Positions 34,171 through 46,081 of a stretch of DNA of 64,000 nt are shown one piece after another. The notes below the pieces were generated by a model, which did no database searches, was not told the origin of the DNA, and was given only the letters and a program-made list of their open reading frames with translations. The stretch is from Lepisosteus oculatus. Taxonomy: Eukaryota > Chordata > Actinopteri > Semionotiformes > Lepisosteidae. The DNA is taken from contig NC_090703.1 of NCBI RefSeq assembly GCF_040954835.1, forward strand, positions 10,101,001 to 10,165,000, given 5' to 3'. The stretch's first letter is position 1. Each line of letters starts with the position of its first letter. Made by a program: the position numbers and the translations under genes.

Positions 34171-35073
34171 TAATATTGGGGTGCGTTATCTGCCAGCATG
34201 AACACTACTCGACCCACAGAAGCTACCACTTAATAAAAATTCCAGTCCCAGGCTAGCAGGAGAACCAGTTAAACCAGATCAGTCTTTTTCTTTGTCAGGG
34301 AGAATCTCCAGCCACAGAACGAGTAAGGTCTCTGGCGCTGTATTTTTTTTTAGCATGCGAAGAGCACTTGCGTACATCGCCTTTTCGGACGATTACGTTT
34401 AGTTTTCCTCTAAAAAGAAAAAAAAAACCTTGCGTGCAATACAATATTAATTTAAAAATCGCCCGAGTAGACCGCTAGTTTTCGGCTCCATGTGTTTGCA
34501 AACAAGCTTCGTTTTGGTCCTCTTCCTTGTCTATACCATCTGAGCTTCCGTAGTGGGGGGGGAGCTTTGTTAAGGTCCACATCGGCTACTAAAGTAAATA
34601 AGCACACTGAAACACATGCGTATACTGTATTTAAATCTCAATACACAAACATAAAAACACACTTAGTTCTTTTAATGTCCGCTTCACTTAACTGAATAGC
34701 GATTTTCACCTGTGATCACCGTCTACCCTGCCTGTTGGCTCCATGGTACAACCGACAGTTTTGAAAGAGGGTCCCGCCAGTGTGTACGAGGTGTTGCGCC
34801 GACTCGCGGGCGCCTCCTATCGGCAAGCGGTGGGGGTTCAGCCGGCTGTGAACCGGTCACGGCGCTGTATTGGCTATCGAGGATCGTGATTTTATTGTTG
34901 TTGTTTTTTGCGAAGCGACCACTGGTTTAAAGTGACAAATCTAACAACATGCGAAGGGAGGCTCGTCGTTTTGATGAAGCCCAACAATGAAAGAAAGATA
35001 ATTAATGTTTCATTTTTAACCGGAATTAAAAACGGAAACACACTAAGACCATATATTTCGCACTTTTCTTATT

Positions 35074-35159
35074 AATGGAGCTATGCCGGCCGATTAGCCT
35101 ATCATAAATCTCTCATAATATCATACACGGGTAGGCTAATCGGCCGGCATAGCTCCATT
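35074..35159. repeat. perfect 28-base inverted repeat
   Basis: Arms 35074-35101 and 35132-35159 (GGAGCTATGCCGGCCGATTA core) are exact reverse complements across a 30-base AT-rich spacer. The GC-rich arms stand in AT-rich DNA. No transposase or known element is next to it. Confidence 0.92.
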
Positions 35160-36028
35160 TATAATAAAGTAAACAGGTTTAAAGTTTCGTTTCTTCTTGT
35201 TGGCCCGCTTGGTAAATAAGACCAAGTTCCTGGATTGTGCACAATTCTGGAGTGGTTTAAAATCTCTCACGCTACTTTCTAAGCTAGGACAGGACAGAGC
35301 AACCAGGTAAACAAGGTTATTGAACCGAGATTGGCTCATTCTCCCCTGGAAGAAAAGGACAGAAAATCTCAGAATCGCAGTGAAGCTTTTCCTGAGATAA
35401 AGATGTTTATGTCACTTGTTGGTAAAAGGCATGCCCTGGTAAATACCGCAACCATTCTTAAACTCAAGGTATTACAAAACGAGGTTAAAGCCCTTTGTGA
35501 AATCCAGACAATGGCAAACTACAGGTTTACTGTCGGTTCTTTACTTGAGCTACGCAAAATGCTTTTAAAATATTGACAAACCATGTAAACCTTAATTCAA
35601 ACACAGGAAAGCGAAAAGTTTTAAAGCCTTTGAAAACTGTTGTGGTCGTTTAAAATCTTAGGAGCTGCTGTACTCGTTAGTTTTGTATGAACTGGGCGTC
35701 GTCTCCTGGCCTTATTAACAAAAGCCCCAGTTTGTTAAACCAGGATCTGCTTTCACGGCGGGGTCAGGGTGGAAGAAACCGATTTATAGTGGTTTGCGAC
35801 ACACTATCACAAACCTCCCTGCCCTTTTTACACACATGCCTGTCGCGAAGTGTGCGTCGGGATCGGTAATTTGTAAGTAAAAAATCTTACAGAAGTGTGA
35901 GAAAGAATTAAAAAAAAAGTTAAACAGGTGACATGAGACTGTAAAAGCCTCAATAACAGTTGAGCTCGCTGTTTCGCGAATAAGATAGTTTTGTCAAAGG
36001 CCGTTGCCTCATTTGTTTTCGGACCAGG

Positions 36029-36046
36029 TGCAGCAGGGGGCGCCAG
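36029..36046 (+). promoter_or_regulatory. strong CTCF-like motif
   Basis: Reads TGCAGCAGGGGGCGCCAG, a near-consensus CTCF core, about 2 kb upstream of the tmem260 start. Motif match only. Confidence 0.5.
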
Positions 36047-37924
36047 AGTGCTGCAGCCCCAAGACAGGGCTCCCTCCTCAGCTCAGTGAAGTCGTCGAGG
36101 CACTTGGCACCTTTGCCTCGTACAGTGAGAGAGCGACCTCTGCTGGTGAGTGGCTGTCACTCAATCCTCTTTGTATACCCGAGGCGCAGTAAGGACGGGG
36201 AGCATTGTTTAATGTGTCTGTGTCGAGTATTTTTTACTTCAGGCCACTATCCTCGCCAGCTGAACCAGACTGAAAGTGGATGACTGGATATTTACTTCAG
36301 GCAAGTGAACACTTTGCAGTTATCTTTAACTTTAACAGCAAAAGAACAAGCCTCCTAAGCTGGAATAATGTACTTCTGCAATATTTAGGCTTTGCCAAGA
36401 TTAATATTACTGATGACATCAAGGACAGGCCCTGTCATACTGGTTAGGTTCACTAAGACACGACAAATAGAAGTCAGGACTTGCAAATGTGGAAAGAAGA
36501 CTGACTGCACATAGTCACAAATCTATTAATAGTTCAGATGCTTTCTTGTTACTTTAAGATACACATAACCCATTTTCGGTGGTGAGAGTATCTCTCATTT
36601 TCTCATTTTACTGATGTTGACACAAAGTGAATAGTTTGGGTTTTTTTAAAGCTTTTCCCGAACTAGCTCCTCCACTCTTTGTCCATGTGTAACTAACCTC
36701 ATGAATGAGTCCCTGAGATGTGGTCTTGGAGGTTTAAGGTCTGAAGCAAAAAACAAAACACCGGATTCTCACTTTCCCAACAGCTTTTTCTCACAAAAGT
36801 CTGGAACAGATATTGCATTACGAGGAAACACAGCACTGACCCCCACACCCTGGTCCTCTGTACTCAGCCCTTGTGGACGGAGAGCCCAGCGTGTGACCAA
36901 TCCAGACAGCCATCAGAAGGCATGTACTCACTAGCACTAGTGCAAAACAGAGTAAAAAGGGAGGCCATTCGTCCTGTCTAGATTCTTGAATATTGCGTCT
37001 CTCTTGTGCAAACAAGGCCCAGATGTGATGGACATCAGTTCATCTTGCCCACCTGGCTCTCAGTTTCCTGGTATACCAAGAAGTCCACTGCCAGTCTTCT
37101 TGAAAGCTACCAGTGGCTCAGCCTCCACAACCCTCTTTGACAGGTTTCTACAAGTGCAATCACTTTGTACAAATGTAAAGCATTCCTCTATCAAATATCT
37201 CAATAGTGCACATCATAAATGTGGTCTATAATATTTAGATATTTTTTCCCATTTTGGATTTGAATTCTTGTCAACTTGCTCACAAAAGCTACTGACATAC
37301 TTCTGCTTCCTGATAACGACCCACAGTCGTTCCTCAACGTTCCAGTTTAATCAGCCAGTGCTCTGGTCTTAGTAGGTCAAAGCTATAGACCCTTTTATAG
37401 GCTGCAAAATACCAGAAAAATTATGATTGTAGTTTTTCTGCCACTCTTACTGTATACCCACTCTGAGCAGGAGACGAGTGAGCTGTTGTCTTCTTTCGGT
37501 AATTCTTCATACTCTTTGGAAAATTCCTGATTTTTTTTTGTATTGAAACTGACTTATCCCAGCATAAGCCTGGGGTGTGATCCTGACCGATCCCAATCCA
37601 GCCCAGCTCTCATAGATGCCCTGATCACACGCTCCTGCAGGGGCTCGGCGGCAGACAAGGGGTCCACAGTGAGTCCCCTCTGTGTCCACGCCTCACGTCT
37701 GCCCTTTAAACGGTGCTGCAACCATGGTGTATAATTGCAAAAACTCTAGGGCTCGCAGGGCGATAACTAGATAAAGGATGAGCTCAAGAATGCAGTTTAA
37801 AACCCCTTCCGTGTTCAAATGTTACTCAAGGGATTGATTACAAAGAAAACAGATCTGCACATCTCATGTCGGTCGTAAAGTGACCAAACCACTCACAAAA
37901 GACAAAAGAACCCCAGTCAAAACC

Positions 37925-38085
37925 AGCATCCGGTGGTGCAGTGATTGGAGTTCTGGACTCGCCACCTCGAAGTTTGTGGGTTCGAATTGCAGGTGAGGAA
38001 TGGGGTACCTTGGTGGAGTGGCTCCGGTGAAGATACCCAGCTATGCTAATGGAAGTTGCTCTGGATAATAGTGTCAAAAAACGTA
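37925..38085 (+). repeat. tRNA-derived SINE
   Basis: A-box-like GGTGGTGCAGTGATTGG and B-box GGGTTCGAATTGC are about 45 bases apart. A later GAAGTTGCTCTGGATAATAG matches the CTGGATAAGAG core common to fish SINEs. Confidence 0.75.
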
Positions 38086-40097
38086 GTAATTATATTTTAG
38101 TATTTCACTAAAATACAGTTTCCAGGAATGAACATCTATAAAGCTCTTGGGTCTGAGTAGCAAAACTGGGAGTTTTTTTGGGGGGAAAAAAGAGAAGGAA
38201 AAGATAAAGAGGCAATCGCTCCTCTTTGTGATCAGGAACGTATGTGCTCAGGCGGTTTATGCCAGAAACAAGTGGAACTACTGGAAGTAGCAGTGGAGTT
38301 GCTACCAGGAAAGATAGGTGATGTTAGGGTGAGATGGGGGTTGTGTCACCATATCAGAACTCAGAAATGGGCTCTTAATCCCTCCCCTGCCCGTCTAATC
38401 AGTCTTAGCGCTCCCCCCCGCCTCCCTGTGCAGCCCTCTGTGCGCGCCGTGATGTCACCGTTAATCCCCCTGCCTGGTTATCAGGCAGGCTGCAGTGCTG
38501 GCAGGAGGGGGGGCGCAGTGGACTGGTGAGCCCATCGCTCAGCCACGCTGCACCAGGAGTGGTGTGCCAGACAGCCCGCTTCACTCCTGCTGCAAAACCA
38601 GCACAGTCCTGCAAGCCGCTCAGGGCAGGTGGGTGACCTTGAGCAGGAGCTCGGAAACGAATGCAGTCGCGGACGGCACTATTCAAGAAGGACGTCTCTC
38701 TGTGGTTTTGTTGAGTTCTATCCAAAACTGCACACCATAACTTGCAAACCTGGGTTCCACAGCGTTGCTCAGGCTGCTCTGCAGCGTCTCTTCATAGGGC
38801 AGCCCTGCTGAGTGGTCCAGAGGCTTTGACCAGCTCTGTCTTGCAACCCTGGTTGATTTTTGCAAATGTCCTCTTTCCTCAAAACAGGATGGCTCTAATT
38901 GTTCTTGGACATTGTACTGCACCAGCTGTGATGGAAAAGTTATAACGCTGTATTTGAGATCATCCATAATGGGCAAATGCATTCCAGTAGTCACACGTAT
39001 TGCACTCTGGACACCCTATCATCCTATAGTCCATCTTAACTGCACTGTGCCTGTTTCCTGTTCCTGGCATTGGCTTCCTGGTCAGGACTGGAGGCTCCCC
39101 ATCCTTCTTTCATCTCCTGCTTGCATCCTCTGCCCAGAGATACCACGAAAGACTGGGTGAATGCAGTGTCCTCCTGGGGTTCTATTTGTAGGAAAGGCCT
39201 TGCGGTGATGTTGTTCATGGCCTATCTACCCCGGTGCAGTGTTCATGCTGCAGCACGTCTCCTCCTCTGGTGACCACAGAAATAAATAATGCTAAGGAGC
39301 CATCCTGAGTGGATCAGATGAATCTGGGACATTAGTCCAGTGGTTTGTCCGATCAACTCCTATGCTCCACACCTCTTCAGCTCAGGAAAGACCAGGTGTT
39401 TAAAGCCATAGGAGTCCCCAAAGAGGCTAAGCAGTGGAAAGTCCTTGGTGTTGTGCTCTGGAGTCTTCGGTTTACCACTCCCTGTGCCTCATTAGGGTCA
39501 CAGTCATGCCCACAGCCTGCAAGGAAGAGGACATCTCAGAAGGACACATGATTAGAGGGTTGGTTTCACTTTGGACAGCTGTTACCTAATTTACAGAATA
39601 TATTTAGGAGTGCCTGTAGTGTAGCATTACTGTAAGAAGGAGTTGTTGACTGTGCAACATTCAAGCAGTACTGATTGCTTCAAACCCAGAAGGTTGTCAA
39701 AGTCAGGGGATCCTCAAAAAGAAAACTAAAATTATTCAGAGTGGGGAGTCAGAAACACACGTTTGCACATGTGTGTGCACTCCTGGAGCTTTCGGACAGC
39801 GTGTATCTGTGCCAGCCTGTATGAGCAGCCCTGCAAAGTCACATGAGCAGGGATCAGCAAGCCCCTCTCCGTAATCAAGAGACCTTTATCGCCAGGGCTC
39901 GTCGGACGACGGGAATTACCCAAATGGACAAAGCCCTGGCTCCATATGGCGTAGGGCTATTAGAGAATATTAGAGGGCTGTAAAGCGCAATGGTATTAAA
40001 TTCATTATCTTTGCAGATAGCCTGCACTGGGAAAGGGAGATGATGTGTAAGAGCGAGGATTAAATGGGAGAGTGAAGGGGACAGAACAGCAAGCAGT

Positions 40098-40128
40098 GTG
40101 TGTGTGTGTGTGTGTGTGTGTGGGGGGG
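40098..40128. repeat. GT dinucleotide repeat ending in G run
   Basis: About 12 GT units, then GGGGGGG. Confidence 0.9.
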
Positions 40129-43064
40129 TGTCTATCTCCGTGTGTGTCAAGGTGTTACCTCCTGTGCTGAACCATAGCTATACCACAACAGCCCTTTTCT
40201 GCCAACAAGCTCAAAAGTGTCAACTCTGTCTCAAAAAGTGTCTTTTTGGCAATGAGCATGAAGGATGTGTGTTTTATCAACGAGGAAAATGATTGTAGCC
40301 TGCTTTCCATGGAATGATCATTTCTAACGAAAACAGAACAGATAAGTATTGCTGTCCTTAAGAGCTGAAAAGCTGTGGGCCTGGGAAGACCGTCCAGCAG
40401 TCTGCACTTGGCCCTGGCTCACCCAGGCGTCGGCCTGCAGGTGGGATCCTTCTATCAACCTTCAGTGCAGGGAATCTGGGATGCAGAAACGGGGATGGGC
40501 ACAAGCAGTGGGAGAGGACAGACAGGATGTGATAGGAGGGGGTCTCGAGGAGCAATGCTGTGAATGCAGGTAAAGAGTTTGTGGAAGATGTGATTCGTTC
40601 ACCAGCTGGTGCCTGAGAGACCTGCTGATACTGTATACGCAGCAGAGGTCACAGAGACAAGAGTCTGGGCCTGCAGTCCCCTTCAGTGAACTGGGCGTCT
40701 CCGTCCCCCTTCAATTCCAAGTGTTTACTGTGGCATCACGGTAACAGCAGCATGAAATGAAGCCATGGCGCAGACCAGGCACAGTAAAAGCACAGCGAAA
40801 CCGAGAGGGGTATGCTAAACCAAGAAAGAAACCACGGGGAAGGCGAAATAAATCTGAAGCGTAATCGTGGCAAATCCAGGAGGAAAAGGTAATAAATACC
40901 ATGCATGTTTACTGTGATAATCTTTCCTAAAAGTCTCCCTGTGATCCCCGAGCTGGACATTATCAGAGGGATTCTCCTGCTTGCAGGAGAGCTCTTGCCA
41001 CTGGGACACAGCGTCCTTCACAGGGGTAATCTACTGGATTTTCCAGAAACGTGTTACAGCCTCTCTGCGCCATTCTCATTCTGTCCCCTGCTTGCCACCA
41101 TATGCTTTCTATCAGTTATAATCTCCACCCAAATACCCTGCAAACCAGGGAAAATCCACTAATACCCCTTTAAAACCTCCAGACCATCGAGAAATAACAG
41201 ACACAATCCCACTTTTGCATGCAGACAGAACAGCACATGTCCACACAAACACAGGCGCACTCGGAATGCATCTTGTGCACAAAACGCACGTTTCTTATGC
41301 ATCCGTTTCACCTAGATACACAATTGCACAAACCTGTGGAAACAGGTATGTCAGGACCGTAAACTAAGACCATTGCCATCAAACATGCCTGCCCCACATC
41401 TGAAATATTGTGCACTTTGGCTATGAAATAGTTTCTCAATATATTAAATATGTTAATCTATTGAAAACGTGAATTATTGAATTATTAACAGATTATTGAA
41501 GATCCTCATCGGCGCTGATCAAGTCAACCAAAGACCTCCAGAATCGACAGTGAAACGCACACCAGAATACATCAGTGGAAACTAGGAAGGAGTGTATTTA
41601 ATTTACAGACCAGGAGGTATTACTTAACTCAATGAGTTGTGGGAGTAGGGAACAAGCTTCCTTTGCCATGTTGTTGAAGCTGATACTCTAGCTTTTTGTG
41701 AGAAATGGCTGAATGAGGACCTTGGATCAATTTGCTATAAGAATCCAAATGAGCCTTCAAAATGCCTTCCTCTTGTTTGTACCCTTTCTGGTGATGCTGG
41801 TATATACAAGATGTTGTGTATATGGACATGGTCTTTTAAACAGATCCTTTATTGTTAAATTCTTCAAAGCAAGGTAATAGGAATGAAGCCTTTTGTAATA
41901 GGAAGTGGCTGCCTCTTTGGGGGGTTTGAATCATTTTTAAATGAAACATCTAGAAACAAAATTAAAAAAGAAAGCAGAGCAAAAAAAAAAGAAACAATGC
42001 ATTACAGAACCATCATGCAGTCTTGTAAAATAGCCCAGAGCTACTGCACGTAACAAGGGCAAATTAAAATCAGAAGATTCAATTTCTGAAAACAACAGGA
42101 CCTAAAGATAAAATTTGAATTTAAATTACAGCAAAAGCCACCCCCTCAAATTATTTTCCATCGTATTTGTTATGGCGATTCGGAACTGACTGCGATGACA
42201 AAGTTGATGTGAACCACCCCCTCCCCGGCGATACGGGCTAATCCTAAACCGAGCGGGAGAGGCACCGAGGAAAACACCCGGGATAGAGGGAACGTCAGAA
42301 GGAGAGAGGCTCACACTTTTACTGGCGCAGCGTGCTTTCCAAGTGGGAGCAATCAATTCACTCATTTAAACTGATCAAGATTTAATTAACACAACACTCC
42401 GCAATTACTCTGTAATTAAAGTAATTTGGCCCCCTCGTTGTGCCGTGGATGTCACGGCACAGCTGCTCCTGAACCGCGCGAGAGGGGGAACGAGGGAACG
42501 AGGAGGGGAGAGAGCTGGGAAGGAAGAGGAGACGGAATTAAAGCCGAGGAGAAAGGGGAAACGGGACAGTAGGAGAGGGAATTCTGAGATCTCCCCTGAT
42601 CAGGAGTCGGACTCTTTGCCAAACATCACGGTTTTCACATAGTCAGCATTCTGTGGAATCCAGTGAGCTGCATCACCCTGAGATTAAATGTCCACTAAGA
42701 GACAAGTTCCTGGACTTTCACTGGGATTATTCCAGAGAAAATGTTCAATACGTGAAGAAAATGCTTCCCCAGATAACCTGGCATTTATACGAACGTTCAC
42801 ATGTTGCCCCAGTACACTGTTTGGGCAGTTGAGTTAGTTAAAAACATGTAAGTAAATGACAGCATTTATGTCTCAAACACCTTTTTTTCCATTAAGGAGT
42901 GAAGAAAAGGAGGAGGACAGAGTGGACAAAAATAAGACTTCTTCTCCCAAACGTCTGCTCCCTGTACAGTGGTCTTGTCTTGGGAAGTGAAGCAGAATGA
43001 ATTCACCACAGAGCGAATTTCAACGCGTTGCCCTCACGGCTGACCGCAGGACAGCCAGCGGTTA

Positions 43065-43514
43065 TTAGGTGCTCGGTTCAGGATGTGACCAGTGCCCTCC
43101 CTGCTTCTCTGCACTGGAGAGGAAAGGAAATCTAGAATTCGAGAGGCTTTGTCGCCTCTGTCCTCTCACAGGTTTCTGATTCTCCTCTGACCACGTAGTA
43201 TCAACGTCTACATTCACCGTCGACTGTGCGAAACACAGAATCCCAGAGGGTCCAGAATCAAACACTGGAAACTCCCGGCATATTGAGACTTGAAAGATTG
43301 TTGCATTCTCAAATTTCTTCTCAATGAACAAGTCAGCGTGGTGCTCTATGGTGGAGTGTTTGTCTGGGAAACAGCAGTTGAAATAATTTGTATGATTCTT
43401 ACATAATGTGTATAATCCACAGGACACAAAGAAAGAAGGGTATTTGTCTCTATAGCCACATATTAGCATCTTAAACCAGTTCCTGAAAGGCCTAGGGTCA
43501 TCTTGATCAGACAT
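43065..43514 (-). CDS. unassigned ORF, 149 codons, no known family
   Basis: ATG at 43514, stop TAA at 43065, with an in-frame TGA shortly upstream of the ATG, so the ORF is closed at both ends. It is intronless as read. The composition looks protein-like rather than low-complexity: Cys- and aromatic-rich first half (ICGYRDKYPSFFVSCGLYTL), then HHADLF at residues 58-63. The order of a hydrophobic strand, a second strand and a His-Ala-acidic helix loosely recalls AID/APOBEC-type deaminases, but the acidic residue is Asp, not Glu, and no PCxxC motif follows. It may be a decayed exon, a lineage-specific gene or chance. Confidence 0.2.
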   Translation of the reverse strand: MSDQDDPRPFRNWFKMLICGYRDKYPSFFVSCGLYTLCKNHTNYFNCCFPDKHSTIEHHADLFIEKKFENATIFQVSICREFPVFDSGPSGILCFAQSTVNVDVDTTWSEENQKPVRGQRRQSLSNSRFPFLSSAEKQGGHWSHPEPST

Positions 43515-44579
43515 ATAGAACAATAATCTTAAGTGCTTTCACAACTGGCCACAGCCAGGTCAGAGGTGTTCCATCTGTTTACCTAATGAAATAATGAGAC
43601 CAAGTATGTTACCGAGAGCACATGTAGAGCAAAACCAAAAAAACTAGAGAGACCGGGCCCACCAGGAACTAAATCCTGACTCTCCAGTCTTAAGCAGCAG
43701 TTGAAGGGCTGGGAGGGCTCAGTCTTGGCGAATGGCAGGAGACAGGCGATGACGGCCTGTGGCAGGGAGCCCAGCTCCTGGAACATTCCAGCTCTTTCCT
43801 GGCTCCTCATTCCACAGGTAAAAAAAAAAAAGAAATCACCCCCAATAACCCTTCAGCGGAGCCGAGCCGGTTTGAATTTTCTAACATAAAATGCGAAATG
43901 AAGATTAAAAAAAAACAACGTACGGAGGTGAAACATTCATTAAAGAAAAAAAAGGCGTCACGTCTGCCAGCCATAAGCTTTGAAGTCGCAACATTGATAA
44001 ACAAATAAACGAGTAAACAAACGCGTTTATTTTTATTTGCCCTTAATGTGGAACTGCACAAGATCGGGGAGAAGGCAGGCGTTTGAGAGTGAAAGATGGG
44101 TTCAATTTAACGCCGAGTGTGAAATCAAATTTAATATTTAATATTCATACAGCTGTGCTGAGCGCGTTACGTTTTTACCGCGCTAAAAATGATCAATTAT
44201 ACCATGAAAGCTATTATACAGCGAGCAGAGCCCCGCTGCTGCTCGAATCAAGGAAAAAAAGGGGGGGGGAGAGGAGAATTAAAAGGCTTTCAAAGACCTT
44301 CTCCTTGTTTGCGGAGGTGCGTTTTCATATTGGACAGAGAAACAAGGACCTCCGACTACCGCGTTTCAAGCTGAAGGAGGTAAGCGAAACTTCAGTAACG
44401 GGTGGAGATAATTAATGAGACATTTTCAGCGGCAAACAGTGACTAATTGTACAAGATAGATATTGCTGAGAATTAATAACATTCATCCAACGCTTGCCAC
44501 GATCCCCTACCAGTTCAATTTGCCGGGAGATTAAAATTACTGCCAAGTTGACTACATTAAAACGGAGACATACATGCGG

Positions 44580-44630
44580 TTGTTGTGTGTGTGTGTGCGC
44601 GCGCGGGTGCGAGTGCGAGCGCGTGAGTTT
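44580..44630. repeat. alternating TG/CG tract
   Basis: TGTGTGTGTGTGCGCGCGCGGG followed by GTGCGAG units: alternating purine-pyrimidine, a Z-DNA-prone composition. Confidence 0.8.
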
Positions 44631-44650
44631 TTATTTTATTTAAGAAGAAA

Positions 44651-46022
44651 AAACTATCTCTTATTTACAGCCTGCGATATGCATATCATTTCTCTCAGAA
44701 GCTCGTGGTGTGACCAAGGAAATTACAGAGATTACCGCGCGCCAGTGAAGGTATCCTATTGACAGTCGCGCGCACAGCCCCCAGCCACCTGTGGCATTTC
44801 GCCAGCGGGAGGGGGGACGGTGTGTGTGTGTGGGGGGGGGGGTCGTCTACGCGGGGTCAGATAGCGAAGTGAGCAGAAATCACCAAAGAAAGGGAAACAA
44901 AATCAAATACAGCCAGATGAAGGTTTAATTACTGAGCTGCGCCCCCACTGGGAAACGACTCGAGTTCTTCGTTTTGTTCCAGCCTAGTCCCAGGTTTGTG
45001 CACGCTGCTCAGCCCAGTCCCGCCAGTCCACACGCACGCCACTGTAGAGTCCAGTGCCCGCCCGTGACTTGCAGCGGCCTCACCGAGCGCCCTGCCCAGG
45101 AAGTGTGAGACGGGCTGCTGTCACGATCACTGTCCTGTGGCTGTTCCCCCAGTCTGCGCTGTCGGCCCTGGGATTACAGCTGCCAAAAGCAGCCCCCTCA
45201 GCCCTCTTCTGCGCCTGCTCCTCCACACTGCTGTACGATTAGACCCAGACCCAGACTGAGCGTGTGGGAGAGAGAGGGAGACAGGGGAATTCACAGGACA
45301 GTGTTCCTGTTGAAGGCTTTGCCTCACCTGCAGAAACAAGCCGACGTCTCCCATCCAGGTGCCTCTCAGCTCCAGGTCTTTGATCCCCGTACTGACTGCA
45401 GGTGATGGACGACACAAATCCCAACAATCGCTGTCAGGCCTGTTACAGAAAGAGCAGCCTGCCCCTCTCCCCCTCTGCCTGAGCTAGTGACACATGATGG
45501 ACGCCTGATGGACTGCTGGCTCTGAGCCTCCATCGCGAGCAGTCAGGTGAGCGGCACTCCGCTGAAGGAACAGCCTGCCTTCCTGTCAGAGAGAGAGAGA
45601 TGTTTCAGCTTTGTCAGATCACAGTTCTCACACATTCCACAATCCAGCATAATCATTTCAACACTTTATCGCCATAACAACTGGGAGTGTGCATGGAGTT
45701 TGCTTAGACCCCAGCCGCCTACCAGAGGGAAGCAAAGTGAACAGAGGCTGGCCAGGGTCTTTAGAGCTGTGTGTTTCAGTCCACAGAGGGAACGTATATC
45801 CTACTGGTCATGGCCTCCTAATTATCCCCTCTCTGAACAGGCCTCATCACTCTGTTCTCCTCCACACTGAGAGCTGATGTGTGGTGAGAATATCGGTGCA
45901 CTATGGCTGCCGTCGCATCATCCAGGTGGGGCTGCACATTGGTGGTGGTGGTGGGATTCCCCATTACCTGTAAAGAGCTTGGAGTGGAGTGAAGAGGGCA
46001 GAAGGCTCTATAAGAGTAAGGA

Positions 46023-46081
<59 letters not shown>

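Larger units (their letters stand above)
34171..41999. other. gap between tmem260 and peli2, left part
   Basis: No gene is recognised. A reverse CCAAT box (ATTGG) occurs near 34870. Contents: a 28-base perfect inverted repeat (35074-35159), a CTCF-like motif (36029-36046), a tRNA-SINE (37925-38085) and a GT repeat (40098-40122). ORFs of 60-100 codons lack start context or similarity. Confidence 0.5.
42000..44650. promoter_or_regulatory. TAAT-rich candidate regulatory region
   Basis: Clusters of homeodomain-type cores occur at 42380-42430 (TTAATTAAC, CAATTACTCTGTAATTAAAG) and 44100-44480 (ATAATTAATGAG, GACTAATTG, AATTAATAAC), in sequence with little repeat content. This is what conserved non-coding elements near developmental genes such as OTX2 often look like. 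No conservation test was possible. An orphan ORF (43065-43514) lies between the clusters. Confidence 0.25.

Noticed and set aside
35331..35576. Plus-strand ORF of 81 codons upstream of tmem260 as a divergent gene
   Set aside because: The first codon is TTG rather than ATG, and there is no similarity or splice structure.
40098..40128. GT repeat as a regulatory element
   Set aside because: Ordinary microsatellite; nothing nearby suggests a function.
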